A stretch of DNA of 64,000 nucleotides from Trichodesmium erythraeum GBRTRLIN201 (GCA_018457135.1 JAGGDU010000179.1:40155-104154), one strand, 5' to 3'; counted from the first letter of the stretch, positions 20,074-28,860 are shown. Numbers and translations are program-made. Notes: generated from the letters alone by a model not told the origin.

Positions 20074-20865
20074 CTATAATTGATCAAATTTGTAACTTAA
20101 AACTTCTATTAATAAACCTTCCTGAGGTAAATCAGCTTTTGCAATAGAAATAGTATCCTGATTTAGAACTCTAAGAGAAGTTCCCTCCATCAAAGTGAGA
20201 AAATCTTCCAAAGGAGCAATATCGCAGCTAGTTTCATCAGCAGCTTCAGTTTTATAGTGGGTAGGAATCACAATTCTAGGTTTTAGCACTTCCAATACCT
20301 GCTTTGCTTCCAAAGGGGTGTAAGCTTTTGGGCCACCACCCACAGGAATTAGTAGTAAATCTGGGCGACCAATCAAAATTCGTTCTTCTATACCAATAGG
20401 ACTAGCTAATCCCCCCAAATGCAAAATCTTAATTCCTGCCTGTTTCCATAACCAAGCAACATTAGTGCCGAACCTGCGTCCACCCTCTCTGTCTTTAACA
20501 GTGCGAATTCCTTGAATTTGTTGACCATTAACCTGATAAACTCCAGATTCGAATAACAACATTGGTGGAGGATTACTTGTAAAACCTTCTACCACTCCTT
20601 CATCTAATAATCTACTGCTAATTAAAATTAAATCTGTATCTACTTTTGGGTCTCGATATCCTGTGGTACAACCTATTTGACGAAAAGGATTTACTAATAC
20701 TTTAGTACCTTCGCCTTCAAACAAAAAGCAAGTATGTCCTAACCATTTAATAGTTAAAGATTCTCCTGTTTGAGCTTGAGAACTTTGAAATTTAGATGTT
20801 AAACCAATACCCATTACAGCCAATAAACTTGCCTGTAGATAACCTATAAATTTTCGCCGTTTCAT
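20074..20865 (-). CDS. Exported metallo-beta-lactamase-fold protein
   Basis: 263 residues when started at the ATG at 20865 (MKRRKFIGYLQASLLAVMGI); an in-frame ATG 25 codons earlier would bury the export signal and is less likely. Residues 1-30 look like a Tat-type signal: two Arg in KRRKFIG, then a hydrophobic stretch and a cut near SQAQT. The rest resembles the UlaG-like branch of the MBL fold: TIKWLGHTCFLFEGEGTKVL at the N-terminus and a C-terminal PRIVIPTHYKTEAADET with the His-His pair. The full HxHxDH motif of hydrolytic members is not visible (the region reads TDLILISSRLLDEGV), so the metal site may be altered and catalytic activity is uncertain. Lies upstream of and divergent from hupS. 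Confidence 0.75.
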   Translation of the reverse strand: MKRRKFIGYLQASLLAVMGIGLTSKFQSSQAQTGESLTIKWLGHTCFLFEGEGTKVLVNPFRQIGCTTGYRDPKVDTDLILISSRLLDEGVVEGFTSNPPPMLLFESGVYQVNGQQIQGIRTVKDREGGRRFGTNVAWLWKQAGIKILHLGGLASPIGIEERILIGRPDLLLIPVGGGPKAYTPLEAKQVLEVLKPRIVIPTHYKTEAADETSCDIAPLEDFLTLMEGTSLRVLNQDTISIAKADLPQEGLLIEVLSYKFDQL

Positions 20866-21320
20866 CTTAATTTGTTTAACTCTTAGTTTGATAATAGTTT
20901 GACTTTTTAATACTATACATCTGTTAAATCTTTCTACCAATTTGAACTATTATTAATAGCTTGCCTCAGAGGAATTCTTCTAAATTATCTAGAAGCTGTA
21001 GGGATTCTCAAAGAGTTACGAAAATTACTACTTTGATAATATACATATTATATCATAACAGCGGTAAGTGCTATATTTTTTTTTATTTGAGATTTTATTG
21101 AAGACTTTCTTACCAATAAATATTTAAACTAAAGTATCAAAAATAACAAATTTTTAGACAAAAATAACAATTAATTAAAAATAAAAAAAATCGTAAATAA
21201 ATACAAAATTATTATTATCAATCCTCTATAATTATATGTATATAGGTTGAATTAGGGTGCAACAAATTCTCTCGTGAATCCCATCTCAACCTCAGATAAC
21301 AGAGAGGAGAATTAGAGAGA
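20866..21320. other. hupS upstream region
   Basis: 455 bases between the divergent MBL gene and hupS. Extremely AT-rich from 21060 to 21240. I looked for an NtcA site (GTA-N8-TAC) because hup genes are nitrogen-regulated in relatives, and found no convincing match. A strong ribosome binding site AGAGAGGAGAA precedes the hupS ATG. Confidence 0.4.
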
Positions 21321-22283
21321 ATGATAAATCTACTGTGGCTTCAAGGTGGAGCTTGTTCTGGCAATACCATATCATTTCTCAATGCTGAAGAACCAAATAT
21401 TTGTGATTTAATTACAGACTTCGGCATTAATGTACTTTGGCATCCTTCCCTAGGAATAGAACTTGGTACAAATGTTCAACAATTATTAAAAGATTGTATT
21501 TCCGGAAAAATACAATTAGATATTTTAGTATACGAAGGAACAGTAATTAACGCACCAAATGGTATGGGAGATTGGAACCGTTTTGCCGATCGGCCAATGA
21601 AAAACTGGGTAAAAGAATTAGCAGAAATTGCCAGTTTCGTTGTTGCGGTAGGAGACTGCGCTACTTATGGCGGTATTCCGGCAATGGCACCAAACCCCAG
21701 TGAGTCTGAAGGTTTACAATTTCTGAGACGGAAAAAAGGTGGATTTTTAGGAGAAGACTTCAAAAGCCAAGCTGGATATCCTGTGATCAACATTCCTGGT
21801 TGCCCTGCACACCCAGATTGGATTTCGCAAATATTGGTAGCAGTAGCCACTGGCAGACTTAATGACATTACCTTAGACGAATTTCACCGCCCTGAAACAT
21901 TTTTCAAAAGCTTCACTCAAACAGGTTGTACTCGCAACGTTCACTTTGCTTACAAAGCTTCAACCTCAGATTTTGGGCAACGTCAAGGATGTCTATTTTA
22001 TGATTTAGGTTGTCGCGGACCGATGACTCGTTCTTCCTGTAACCGCATTTTGTGGAACCGAGTTTCTTCTAAAACTCGAGCGGGGATGCCATGTTTAGGT
22101 TGCACGGAACCAGAATTTCCATTCCAGGATCTTATGCCTGGAACAGTATTTACAACTCAAACAGTTATGGGAGTGCCTAAAGAATTACCAACAGGAGTTA
22201 ACCGTAAAGATTATGCTGTATTGACTATGGTTGCTAAAAATTCAACGCCAGCATGGGCAGAGGAAGATTTCTTTACAGTTTAA
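21321..22283 (+). CDS. hupS: Uptake [NiFe] hydrogenase small subunit HupS
   Basis: 320 residues, no signal peptide, as is typical of cyanobacterial HupS. The N-terminus MINLLWLQGGACSGNTISFL holds the first proximal-cluster Cys (C12). The other proximal ligands are in VVAVGDCATYGGIP and NIPGCPAHPDW. The distal and medial clusters use the C-terminal CLFYDLGCRGPMTRSSCN and MPCLGCTEPEFPF motifs. HupS carries the three iron-sulfur clusters that take electrons from the HupL active site, recovering H2 released by nitrogenase. It is on the same strand as hupL, 690 bases upstream of it. All ligand motifs are intact. Confidence 0.97.
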   Translation: MINLLWLQGGACSGNTISFLNAEEPNICDLITDFGINVLWHPSLGIELGTNVQQLLKDCISGKIQLDILVYEGTVINAPNGMGDWNRFADRPMKNWVKELAEIASFVVAVGDCATYGGIPAMAPNPSESEGLQFLRRKKGGFLGEDFKSQAGYPVINIPGCPAHPDWISQILVAVATGRLNDITLDEFHRPETFFKSFTQTGCTRNVHFAYKASTSDFGQRQGCLFYDLGCRGPMTRSSCNRILWNRVSSKTRAGMPCLGCTEPEFPFQDLMPGTVFTTQTVMGVPKELPTGVNRKDYAVLTMVAKNSTPAWAEEDFFTV

Positions 22284-22972
22284 AATTTGTAGTTTGGTTA
22301 AAGAAACAAAACCCAACATAATTAGGAGTTATATCATATCCAGATAACTAGTGATCAAAGTGATCAAAAAGTATGTAGTTTGTCGTCAAACTTTAGCCCT
22401 TGAAATATCTAGTTTAGGGCTAAAACCTTACTATAAGCTTTAATTCTAACAATTCAACTGGAAGTGATATTAGGCACCTAAATAAGGAACCGGGTTTATT
22501 ACTCTCATTATTGTTGTTAATTCTCACTAAATTTTGTCTCATAACCTGGTTTTTGCGTAAGGTCTTAATACTTTATGAGTTCTGCTGCTCCTCAAGAAAT
22601 AAATTTCTTGGCGGTAGACATTACCACACAAATAACTTTAGAGCTGATGGTTTGCCAAAGATTGAATTTTTTTGCTTTTAGCTGAAGTCATCTTTGGGAT
22701 GACTTAATTATGTATTCCATTTTTTTTATTTGATGGATGGGAAACTTGCGCTGTCTCATAGACTAGGGTTGAGAGAATATCAAGTCATGGTAAAAGCCAA
22801 CTTGATCTGAGAATTGCCAACAAATACAAATCATATTCAGGTATCAGCAAGTTGTTGGGTTGTGCTGGCGCTTTTCATGTTGCGTAGCAAAACCTAACCA
22901 AAACAGACTGTAGCTACTGATAAATTATGAGTGATGACTAATAACTGTATTATTCTGGAGGTTTAACAAAAA
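22284..22972. other. hupS-hupL intergenic region
   Basis: 689 bases with no coding frame. It contains two palindromes: CAAGAAAT/ATTTCTTG at 22593-22610 and the hairpin at 22685-22705. Intergenic hairpins between hupS and hupL are known from other filamentous cyanobacteria and have been proposed to affect the relative amounts of the two subunits; here the spacer is longer than I would expect. TCTGGAGG before the hupL start is a good ribosome binding site. Confidence 0.5.
22685..22705 (+). terminator. Hairpin in the hupS-hupL spacer
   Basis: A perfect eight-base stem AAGTCATC/GATGACTT with loop TTTGG. A T-rich stretch (CCATTTTTTTTATTT) follows only after about 14 bases, so it may act as an attenuator or a 3' protective structure for the hupS message rather than a full terminator. 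Confidence 0.45.
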
Positions 22973-24577
22973 ATGGTTCAAACTAAAGTACAAACATTAG
23001 ACATTTCCCCCGTGGGTAGGGTTGAAGGCGACCTAGATGTAAGAGTTGATATTCAAGACGGATATGTAAGCAACGCTTGGACTCAAGCTCAAATGTTTCG
23101 AGGTTTTGAAGTCATCCTCAAAGGCAAAGACCCTAAAGCTGGCCTCATCGTCACTCCCAGAATTTGTGGAATTTGTGGTGCTTCTCACCTCACCTGTGCT
23201 TCCTGGGCATTAGATACGGCTTGGCAAACGGAAGTACCCCGTAACGCGATCTTGGCTCGTAACCTTGGTCAACTAGTGGAAACACTTCAAAGTCATCCAC
23301 GCTACTTTTATGGGTTATACGCCATCGACTTAACAAACAAAAAATACCAAAATAGTCCTTTCTACGAAGAAGCTTGCAAGCGTTTTACAGCATTCACAGG
23401 TACATCCTATGAACCAGGTATTACTGTAGCAGCAAAACCCGTAGAAATATATGCTCTATTTGGTGGTCAATGGCCTCACTCTAGTTTCATGGTTCCTGGT
23501 GGTGTTATGTGTGCTCCCACTCTCACCGATGTGACCCGCGCCTGGGGAATGTTGGAATATTTCCGCACTAACTGGTTAGAACCGTTATGGTTAGGTTGTT
23601 CCATTGAGAGGTTTGAAAAAATCCAAACTTATGAAGATTTTCTGGAATGGTTAGATGAAAATCCTCATCATGCCAGTTCAGACCTTGGTTTCTACTGGCG
23701 CATGGGTCTGAATATTGGTTTGGATAAAATTGGAGCTGGTGTTGGTAAATATATGAGTTGGGGGTATTTGCCTCACGAAGACAAATATCAACACCCGACT
23801 ATTGAAGGTCGGAATGCTGCTATGATTATGAAAAGTGGTGTCTATGATAGCACTACAGATATTCATCAATTGATGGAGCATACTTTTACCCGGGAGAATA
23901 CTAGCCACGCATGGTATAATGAGGGTGATGAGAATATACATCCTTTTGACCGGAATACTGCACCTATTCGTAATAATGACCTTGACTTTGATGGTGCTTA
24001 TTCTTGGTCAACTGCTGTATCTCACAAAGACTTAGGTCGGATGGAAGTTGGGGCTTTGGCACGGGAACTAATAGCAGGTGGCGACCATGGGGAAAGTTGG
24101 CAGCATAAAGATGGTTTAGTTTTGGATATGTTCAAGAAAATGGGCGGACCGAGCGTACATTTACGTGTGTTTGCCCGAATGCACGAATTAACTAAGTTGT
24201 ATCGTCAAACAGAACATTGTTTGCGGGAGTTTAATTTGCGCGATCCTTGGTATATTAAGCCTCAAGAAAAAGATGGTCGTGGTTGGGGTGCTACTAATGC
24301 TAGTCGTGGTTCTCTCTGTCATTGGGTGGAAATAGAAGGGGGTAAGATTAATAATTATCAAATTATTGCACCGACTACTTGGAATGTAGGACCTCGTGAT
24401 GGTCAAGGGGTGCGTGGACCTATTGAGGAAGCGTTAGTTGGTATTCCTATTGCTGACGTGAATGATCCGGTGGAAGTCGGTCATGTTGCTCGCTCTTTTG
24501 ATTCTTGTTTGGTGTGTACAGTTCATGCTCATGATGCTAAGACAGGAGAAGAGCTAGCGCGGTTCCGGACTTCTTAG
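22973..24577 (+). CDS. hupL: Uptake [NiFe] hydrogenase large subunit HupL
   Basis: 534 residues, full length. The N-terminal nickel-site motif is RICGICGASH at 63-72. The C-terminal motif DSCLVCTVH at 510-518 supplies the other two Cys ligands. The last 16 residues after His518 (AHDAKTGEELARFRTS) are the peptide that the maturation protease removes after metal insertion. HupL splits H2 at the Ni-Fe centre. The gene is continuous: there is no sign of the hupL excision element known from some heterocyst-forming strains. Its protease HupW is encoded 614 bases downstream on the same strand. Confidence 0.97.
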   Translation: MVQTKVQTLDISPVGRVEGDLDVRVDIQDGYVSNAWTQAQMFRGFEVILKGKDPKAGLIVTPRICGICGASHLTCASWALDTAWQTEVPRNAILARNLGQLVETLQSHPRYFYGLYAIDLTNKKYQNSPFYEEACKRFTAFTGTSYEPGITVAAKPVEIYALFGGQWPHSSFMVPGGVMCAPTLTDVTRAWGMLEYFRTNWLEPLWLGCSIERFEKIQTYEDFLEWLDENPHHASSDLGFYWRMGLNIGLDKIGAGVGKYMSWGYLPHEDKYQHPTIEGRNAAMIMKSGVYDSTTDIHQLMEHTFTRENTSHAWYNEGDENIHPFDRNTAPIRNNDLDFDGAYSWSTAVSHKDLGRMEVGALARELIAGGDHGESWQHKDGLVLDMFKKMGGPSVHLRVFARMHELTKLYRQTEHCLREFNLRDPWYIKPQEKDGRGWGATNASRGSLCHWVEIEGGKINNYQIIAPTTWNVGPRDGQGVRGPIEEALVGIPIADVNDPVEVGHVARSFDSCLVCTVHAHDAKTGEELARFRTS

Positions 24578-24604
24578 ATATTACTTCAGTATGGTTTTTT
24601 AATC

Positions 24605-24689
24605 AGGACTTACGCCATAAGGTAAGATTATACAATGTTTGTAGAAGTTAAGGGCTACTCATTATATATGGTTGTTATGGGTAAGTTCT
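24605..24689. repeat. Small palindromic (MITE-like) element, copy C
   Basis: 85 bases bounded by AGGACTTACGCCATAA (24605-24620) and TTATGGGTAAGTTCT (24675-24689), an imperfect 15-base inverted repeat with the same AGGACTTAC end as the copies at 3.5, 3.9 and 57.2 kb. Lies 27 bases after the hupL stop. Confidence 0.6.
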
Positions 24690-24860
24690 GTTAATATTAG
24701 ATATCCAAAAACTATTGAGAATATTAATGATGTGAATTAGTATTTTAGTTAGGACTTATGTATAAGCGCTATATATGCTAGAGAATTAGTAGAACCAGAA
24801 CCTTTTAATTTTTAACTTGTAATTTGTAGCTTGTAATATTATCAGGAGTTAGCCACGAGT

Positions 24861-24904
24861 ACTACATGAGGGTGAGGGCTAATACCAGAAAGCTTTTACA
24901 AATG
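24861..24904 (+). repeat. Dispersed 44-base repeat, copy 1
   Basis: Begins ACTACATGAGGGTGAGGG and matches 27844-27887 at all but about five positions. Function unknown. The two copies bracket the hupW accessory-gene block. Confidence 0.6.
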
Positions 24905-24980
24905 ATATTTTCAACAAAAGGATAGAATTTGCACTTACGGCCGTTAGTTTTTTGATCACTAATTATTCGGACATGATATA

Positions 24981-25062
24981 GTTTGTAACTTGTAACTTGT
25001 AACTTATAACTTCTAACTTGTAAATTATAACTTTTGACTTTTGACTTGTAACTTTTGACTTA
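24981..25062 (+). repeat. Short tandem heptamer-like repeats
   Basis: About a dozen degenerate copies of a 7-base unit, TAACTTG / TGACTTT, in the hupL-hupW spacer. This is the short tandemly repeated repetitive (STRR) style common in filamentous cyanobacteria. Not CRISPR: the unit is far too short and there are no unique spacers. Confidence 0.7.
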
Positions 25063-25191
25063 AATTAAAACTATATGTTACTAGGTTACAAAACTGGTTG
25101 AAAAAATGGGTTATTGTTAAGGATGTGAAGTCAATAAACTAGATTTTATCTAGCTTTCAGAAAATCTAAACCCCTATTTAACAAATAGATA

Positions 25192-25665
25192 ATGTTGATG
25201 TTGACAATTATCGGTTGCGGTAATTTTAACCGTAGTGATGATGGGGTAGGAGTAATTATTGCTCAACGCTTGCAACAATATTTGAGTACACATCCCCTTC
25301 CTAATGTCCAAGTTTATGACTGCGGTACTGCTGGAATGGAAGTGATGTTTCAAGCACGGGGAACTCAGCGACTAATTATTGTGGATGCTAGTGCGACAGG
25401 TTCGGAACCAGGTGCAGTCTTTAAAGTTCCTAGTTCGGAGTTGGAAGCATTGCCAGAACCTAGTTATAGTTTGCATGATTTTCGTTGGGATAATGCTCTG
25501 GCGGTAGGTAGAAAAATTTTTCGGGAAGATTTTCCTGAGGATGTAACTGTCTATTTAATAGAAGCTGAAAATTTAGATTTTGGTCTAGAACTTTCCCCTG
25601 TTGTTCAGTGTTCTTCTGAAAAGGTTTTTCAAGAAATTGTCAACAGTTTTGAGAGTAAAAGGTAG
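25192..25665 (+). CDS. hupW: Uptake hydrogenase maturation endopeptidase HupW
   Basis: 157 residues, the size of the HybD/HupW family. The N-terminus MLMLTIIGCGNFNRSDDGVG is the family signature; the nickel-sensing ligands correspond to Asp16 or Asp17 there, Asp65 in LIIVDASATG, and His95 in SYSLHDFRWD. The enzyme checks that nickel is in place in pre-HupL and then cuts after the C-terminal His. It lies on the same strand as hupSL. It is followed by two small genes with short spacings (74 and 16 bases), which suggests a small operon. Confidence 0.94.
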   Translation: MLMLTIIGCGNFNRSDDGVGVIIAQRLQQYLSTHPLPNVQVYDCGTAGMEVMFQARGTQRLIIVDASATGSEPGAVFKVPSSELEALPEPSYSLHDFRWDNALAVGRKIFREDFPEDVTVYLIEAENLDFGLELSPVVQCSSEKVFQEIVNSFESKR

Positions 25666-25738
25666 GAGAAACTACGCCAAAATATACAAAGTATTTGATA
25701 ATCTCAAAAAAAAATTAATACTAAGGACGGAAATTATC

Positions 25739-26002
25739 ATGGATCAACAAAGACAAGAGCAATATTTTGAATTAATTGATAAATTAGCGAAGTGCCCAAA
25801 TGGGAAAGAACCTGATATTTTAGATGAAAATATTGAATTAGTTGATGCAGATTTTATTTCCGTTTTAATGGAAGTAGGTCAAGCCCAAATTCATCATGGA
25901 AATCAAGATGGAGCTAAATTTTTATTCCATCTTGCTCGTGAATTAGCAAAACAATTAGGGTTTTATCCTGACCCAAATGCTTCTCAAGCTCCTGCTCAGT
26001 AA
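25739..26002 (+). CDS. Small helical protein of the hup region (unknown function)
   Basis: 87 residues started at the ATG at 25739 (MDQQRQEQYFELIDKLAKCP), preceded by AAGGACGG; a frame open further upstream overlaps hupW and is not used. The sequence is acidic, mostly helical by appearance (FISVLMEVGQAQIHHGNQDG, then AKFLFHLARELAKQLGF), and ends in a Pro/Ala-rich tail. No domain that I recognise. Sitting 74 bases after hupW and 16 before the next gene, it is probably co-transcribed and may act in hydrogenase maturation, but that rests on position only. Confidence 0.75.
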   Translation: MDQQRQEQYFELIDKLAKCPNGKEPDILDENIELVDADFISVLMEVGQAQIHHGNQDGAKFLFHLARELAKQLGFYPDPNASQAPAQ

Positions 26003-26018
26003 ATAGATAGTTAATGTT

Positions 26019-26348
26019 ATGTTTTCTCAAAAAGAAGCAGAAAATTTAGCAATTGATTTTTTGATTAATGATTGGGAAATTCCCCAGACTGAAAAAGATT
26101 GGTTTACTATTAGGTATGCTAAACAAGAATCTAGTTGGTATATTGTTGAAGTTGGGATAAAAGGATGTCCTGACTATTGGATTCTTCAGGTTTATGATAC
26201 TGGTGAATGTGACCCTTGTTATACTTTTGTATCTCCTTTAAGTAGTTCTGAAGATACAGATAATTTGCAGGAATTACCAGAATCTATTACTAATATGATT
26301 AGTCTTGAACGTAGTTCTAAAGAAATGGCATTCCCAGCCAAAATTTGA
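26019..26348 (+). CDS. Conserved-looking small protein of the hup region (unknown function)
   Basis: 109 residues: MFSQKEAENLAIDFLINDWE starts a helix, followed by a beta-rich centre rich in aromatic residues (SSWYIVEVGIKGCPDYWILQ, VYDTGECDPCYTFVSP) with three Cys. The Cys and CDPC arrangement could bind a metal, but that is speculation. A second ATG lies three bases before the chosen alternative frame; the chosen one gives the long frame. It follows the preceding small gene by 16 bases. No family recognised. Confidence 0.75.
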   Translation: MFSQKEAENLAIDFLINDWEIPQTEKDWFTIRYAKQESSWYIVEVGIKGCPDYWILQVYDTGECDPCYTFVSPLSSSEDTDNLQELPESITNMISLERSSKEMAFPAKI

Positions 26349-26629
26349 ACAATATTAAAGTTGTAAAAAATTTAAATTATCCTTTGAGGGTGGGTTAATA
26401 AAGATTACTATTTATTCTGGAAATTTTTCCATTGCTCACCCGATTTGTGATTGATTTATTAATAGCTAAAACTCAGTATTTAAGTATTAAAGAAAACATG
26501 AACTATGAAAATATTAATTAAATTGAATTAATTAAATTAAGTAAAATTTAAGCAAAATATATTAGATAGTTCAAAAGAATATTTTTCTTGTCAATTTTTT
26601 TTGTTGAAAATACTAATTTCTGTAAAATT

Positions 26630-27607
26630 GTGCTGCAAACTATTAGTGATACGACGGTAAAAGCGGCTTTGAATGCTATAGAATCAGAGTCTGTAAATGT
26701 TCTAGAAAAAATTCAAATGTTGATTGAAATGGCAAATGGGTTACAACAAAAACCCCAGAACTATAAACAATTATATGATGCTATTTATTTATATCAGCAA
26801 GCTATAGAATTATCTGGAGAAAATTATACTCTACTGCAAGCAAGGGCCTTAGTAGGAATGGCGACAGCTTTGAGAACAATGCCCGGAGGAGGGGTTAATT
26901 TACTATTAGAGGCAAAAGAAGCTTATGAAACTGCTTTAACAACACTAAGGGAACAGGCAAAACCTGAAGAAATTGCCGAAGCGGAAATGAATTTGGGGCT
27001 GGTGTTGCAAGGGTTAGTTCCTGATAATTTGGCAACAATGCAACAAGCAATACAGGTATCTCAACAAGCATTGTCAGTATTTACAGTGGACAAATATCCC
27101 CAAGAATATGCCATATTGCAGAATAATATAGCGATCGCTTACCTTTCTATGACTTTAGATCCAGAAAAAGAAGGTATGGGACAAGCAATGGCTGTACAGT
27201 CATTTGAGGGGGCATTAAGAGCAATTAACCTGATCGAACATCCTAAAGAATACGCGATGTTGCAAAATAACTTGGCTAATGCTTTACAATATCTCCCTAG
27301 TCTCCATCCGATAGATAATAATTTGCGGGCTTTGAGTGCTTACAATGAAGCTCTAAAAGTTCGTACTGCTAAAGATACACCATTAGAGTATGCGACAACT
27401 ATCTCTAATAAAGCAAATCTGCTATATAATTTACCTGATAACCCAGAAAAGCCAGAAGCCGGAAATTATCATAATTTACTTGAGGCCAAAAATCTCTATG
27501 GGGAAGCTCAAGAAATTTTTTCTCGGTATAGGGAGATGGAAAAAGCATCAGTAGTTTTGGAAGCATTGGCAGAAGTGGAAGCTGAATTGTTGTTGTGTAA
27601 AGTTTAA
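26630..27607 (+). CDS. Helical-repeat (TPR-like) protein of the hup region
   Basis: About 325 residues from a GTG at 26630 (VLQTISDTTVKAALNAIESE); a TTG at 26588 would add 14 residues of poor quality. The protein is built from repeated helical pairs around YAxxxNNxAxAY motifs: EYAILQNNIAIAYLSMTLDP, EYAMLQNNLANALQYLPSLH and EYATTISNKANLLYNLP, i.e. an irregular TPR-type solenoid. A TPR-type gene in the extended hyp/hup clusters of Nostoc-type cyanobacteria occupies a comparable place, upstream of a NifU-like gene; I infer a scaffold role in HupS or cluster assembly. Start codon uncertain; function inferred from context only. Confidence 0.75.
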   Translation: MLQTISDTTVKAALNAIESESVNVLEKIQMLIEMANGLQQKPQNYKQLYDAIYLYQQAIELSGENYTLLQARALVGMATALRTMPGGGVNLLLEAKEAYETALTTLREQAKPEEIAEAEMNLGLVLQGLVPDNLATMQQAIQVSQQALSVFTVDKYPQEYAILQNNIAIAYLSMTLDPEKEGMGQAMAVQSFEGALRAINLIEHPKEYAMLQNNLANALQYLPSLHPIDNNLRALSAYNEALKVRTAKDTPLEYATTISNKANLLYNLPDNPEKPEAGNYHNLLEAKNLYGEAQEIFSRYREMEKASVVLEALAEVEAELLLCKV

Positions 27608-28027
27608 TTTACTAGCTGACTATTAGCGCTCCCAAATATTTTAAGTTTTAGTATGTTTGCTGGTTTAGTCGTAAAGAGCAAAGATAGTTAGTTAGTTTAG
27701 TGGTTTTAGGCTTGGTGGTTAACACTAAAGATAGAAAATGATTGAAGTCAACAGTTATTGAGATTTAACGAAGCAAAATAAATGTATGAAGCAGCAAAAT
27801 AAATTTATTTAGTAATAAGATATTCGGAACTTACGCAAAGGCCACTACATGAGCGTGAGGGCGAATACCAGAAAGCCTCTAAAAATGGCGTAAAAGTGAA
27901 TTTGCCTAAACCCTGATGTGATCAACTTGTTAACTTTTAAATCTAAAGCCTAAAACCTAACACCTTAAAAGTCAATTGGTATAACTTGTAGAAAATAGTA
28001 TGTTTCAAGATAATTAGGAGAAGAAAA
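27608..28027. other. Spacer with repeat
   Basis: 420 bases with no gene. It contains the second copy of the 44-base dispersed repeat and, just before it, CGGAACTTACGCAAAGG (27829), a variant of the AGGACTTACG element end, so the dispersed repeat may be the interior of one subtype of that element. Confidence 0.45.
27844..27887 (+). repeat. Dispersed 44-base repeat, copy 2
   Basis: Begins ACTACATGAGCGTGAGGG; about five differences from the copy at 24861-24904. Preceded by an element-end-like GGAACTTACGC. Confidence 0.6.
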
Positions 28028-28318
28028 ATGACTTATTTACTTACGACTACTAATACTCTGATGGCAAACTTGGAGGTAATGCCAAGCTTTCATGTTTTTT
28101 TGAGTAACTTGGCTACAGGAGAAATTACAATACTGACTGCTATATTTTGGCTGGCAGTTGCTAGCTTAATTTCAATTCTTGCTGGTGCTATTGGTGGAAT
28201 ATGGTTAGCAGGAAAAGACTTAGGTTATGGTCTAGCTGCTACTATTGGTGGTTTGTTTGGTCCTGCTGGTGTCATTCCTGCAGTTATTGTGGGTTTGACA
28301 ATTTTGAAATTTGTTTAG
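28028..28318 (+). CDS. Small membrane protein of the hup region
   Basis: 96 residues with a strong TAGGAGAAG ribosome binding site. Two membrane segments are visible: roughly residues 38-64 (ILTAIFWLAVASLISILAGA followed by IGGIWLAG) and 70-96 (YGLAATIGGLFGPAGVIPAV followed by IVGLTILKFV), both rich in Gly and Ala. The Gly-rich second segment (GGLFGPAG) suggests close helix packing. Followed after 36 bases by another small membrane protein, probably one operon. Paired small membrane proteins lie next to NifU-like genes in the extended hyp operon of Nostoc, and this pair looks like their counterpart. Function unknown. Confidence 0.75.
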   Translation: MTYLLTTTNTLMANLEVMPSFHVFLSNLATGEITILTAIFWLAVASLISILAGAIGGIWLAGKDLGYGLAATIGGLFGPAGVIPAVIVGLTILKFV

Positions 28319-28354
28319 TTTCAAAAAAATGATTTTGAATAGGAGTTGATTTTT

Positions 28355-28579
28355 ATGTTAGAAATAGGTTTGTATAGTGTCAAGTTGTTACTCAAGGGTA
28401 AACTGCTACGAGATCCACTTGACTTTATTAAACAAGTAGTTTTGGCAACTACAGTTGGTGCTTTACTGTTAATAGTAATGGCACAAATGGAGACAACATT
28501 GTTCTTGCCAATTATCATTTCTAGTCTAGGAACTGGAATTCTTATGCCATTTTTACTCAAAGATATGAAGTTGAAATAA
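28355..28579 (+). CDS. Second small membrane protein of the hup region
   Basis: 74 residues from the ATG at 28355 (MLEIGLYSVKLLLKGKLLRD), which has AGGAG nine bases upstream; the TTG at 28346 overlaps that ribosome binding site and is rejected. A basic amphipathic N-terminus is followed by two membrane segments: QVVLATTVGALLLIVMAQM and LFLPIIISSLGTGILMPFLL. Tightly linked to the preceding membrane gene and 340 bases before the NifU-like gene. No catalytic motif; I infer a role in anchoring or assembly of the hydrogenase, from position only. Confidence 0.75.
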   Translation: MLEIGLYSVKLLLKGKLLRDPLDFIKQVVLATTVGALLLIVMAQMETTLFLPIIISSLGTGILMPFLLKDMKLK

Positions 28580-28655
28580 AAAGCTCAAATGATTAATAAA
28601 TAAGATTAATAGCTTCTTATTTCAAGAGGATAAAAAAAGAAACTTCTGATTTTGT

Positions 28656-28679
28656 TGCCTCCGGCTTCAGTTGGAGGCA
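28656..28679. repeat. Short hairpin
   Basis: TGCCTCC (28656-28662) and GGAGGCA (28673-28679) form a perfect seven-base stem with a ten-base loop, about 75 bases after the second small membrane gene. No T run follows directly. Confidence 0.45.
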
Positions 28680-28728
28680 CTGTTTCTCTACAGAACACGA
28701 AAAAGGAATTTCCTACCCAGGAGAAGAA

Positions 28729-28855
28729 TATTATGTCCGGTTGAATGCTTACACCTTGGAAAATTTTGGCAGGATATTCTGTTGCTCTCAGCACAAAGAT
28801 AGAATTGGCAATTATGGGAGAAAGTTTTTTGAGAAGCGATGCTCCGGACATAATA
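28729..28855. repeat. 127-base unit with perfect 12-base inverted ends
   Basis: TATTATGTCCGG at 28729-28740 and CCGGACATAATA at 28844-28855 are exact reverse complements. The interior has no coding frame. Size and perfect ends suggest a small non-autonomous mobile element (MITE) or an extended RNA hairpin. Confidence 0.6.
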
Positions 28856-28860
28856 TAATT

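Noticed and set aside
20866..21320. NtcA operator upstream of hupS
   Set aside because: No GTA-N8-TAC with a suitable -10 box could be found; only loose partial matches in AT-rich sequence.
22973..24577. hupL excision element
   Set aside because: hupL is uninterrupted over all 534 codons and no xis-type recombinase is present.
24981..25062. Tandem repeats as a possible CRISPR array
   Set aside because: The unit is 7 bases and degenerate, there are no unique spacers, and no cas genes are in the window.
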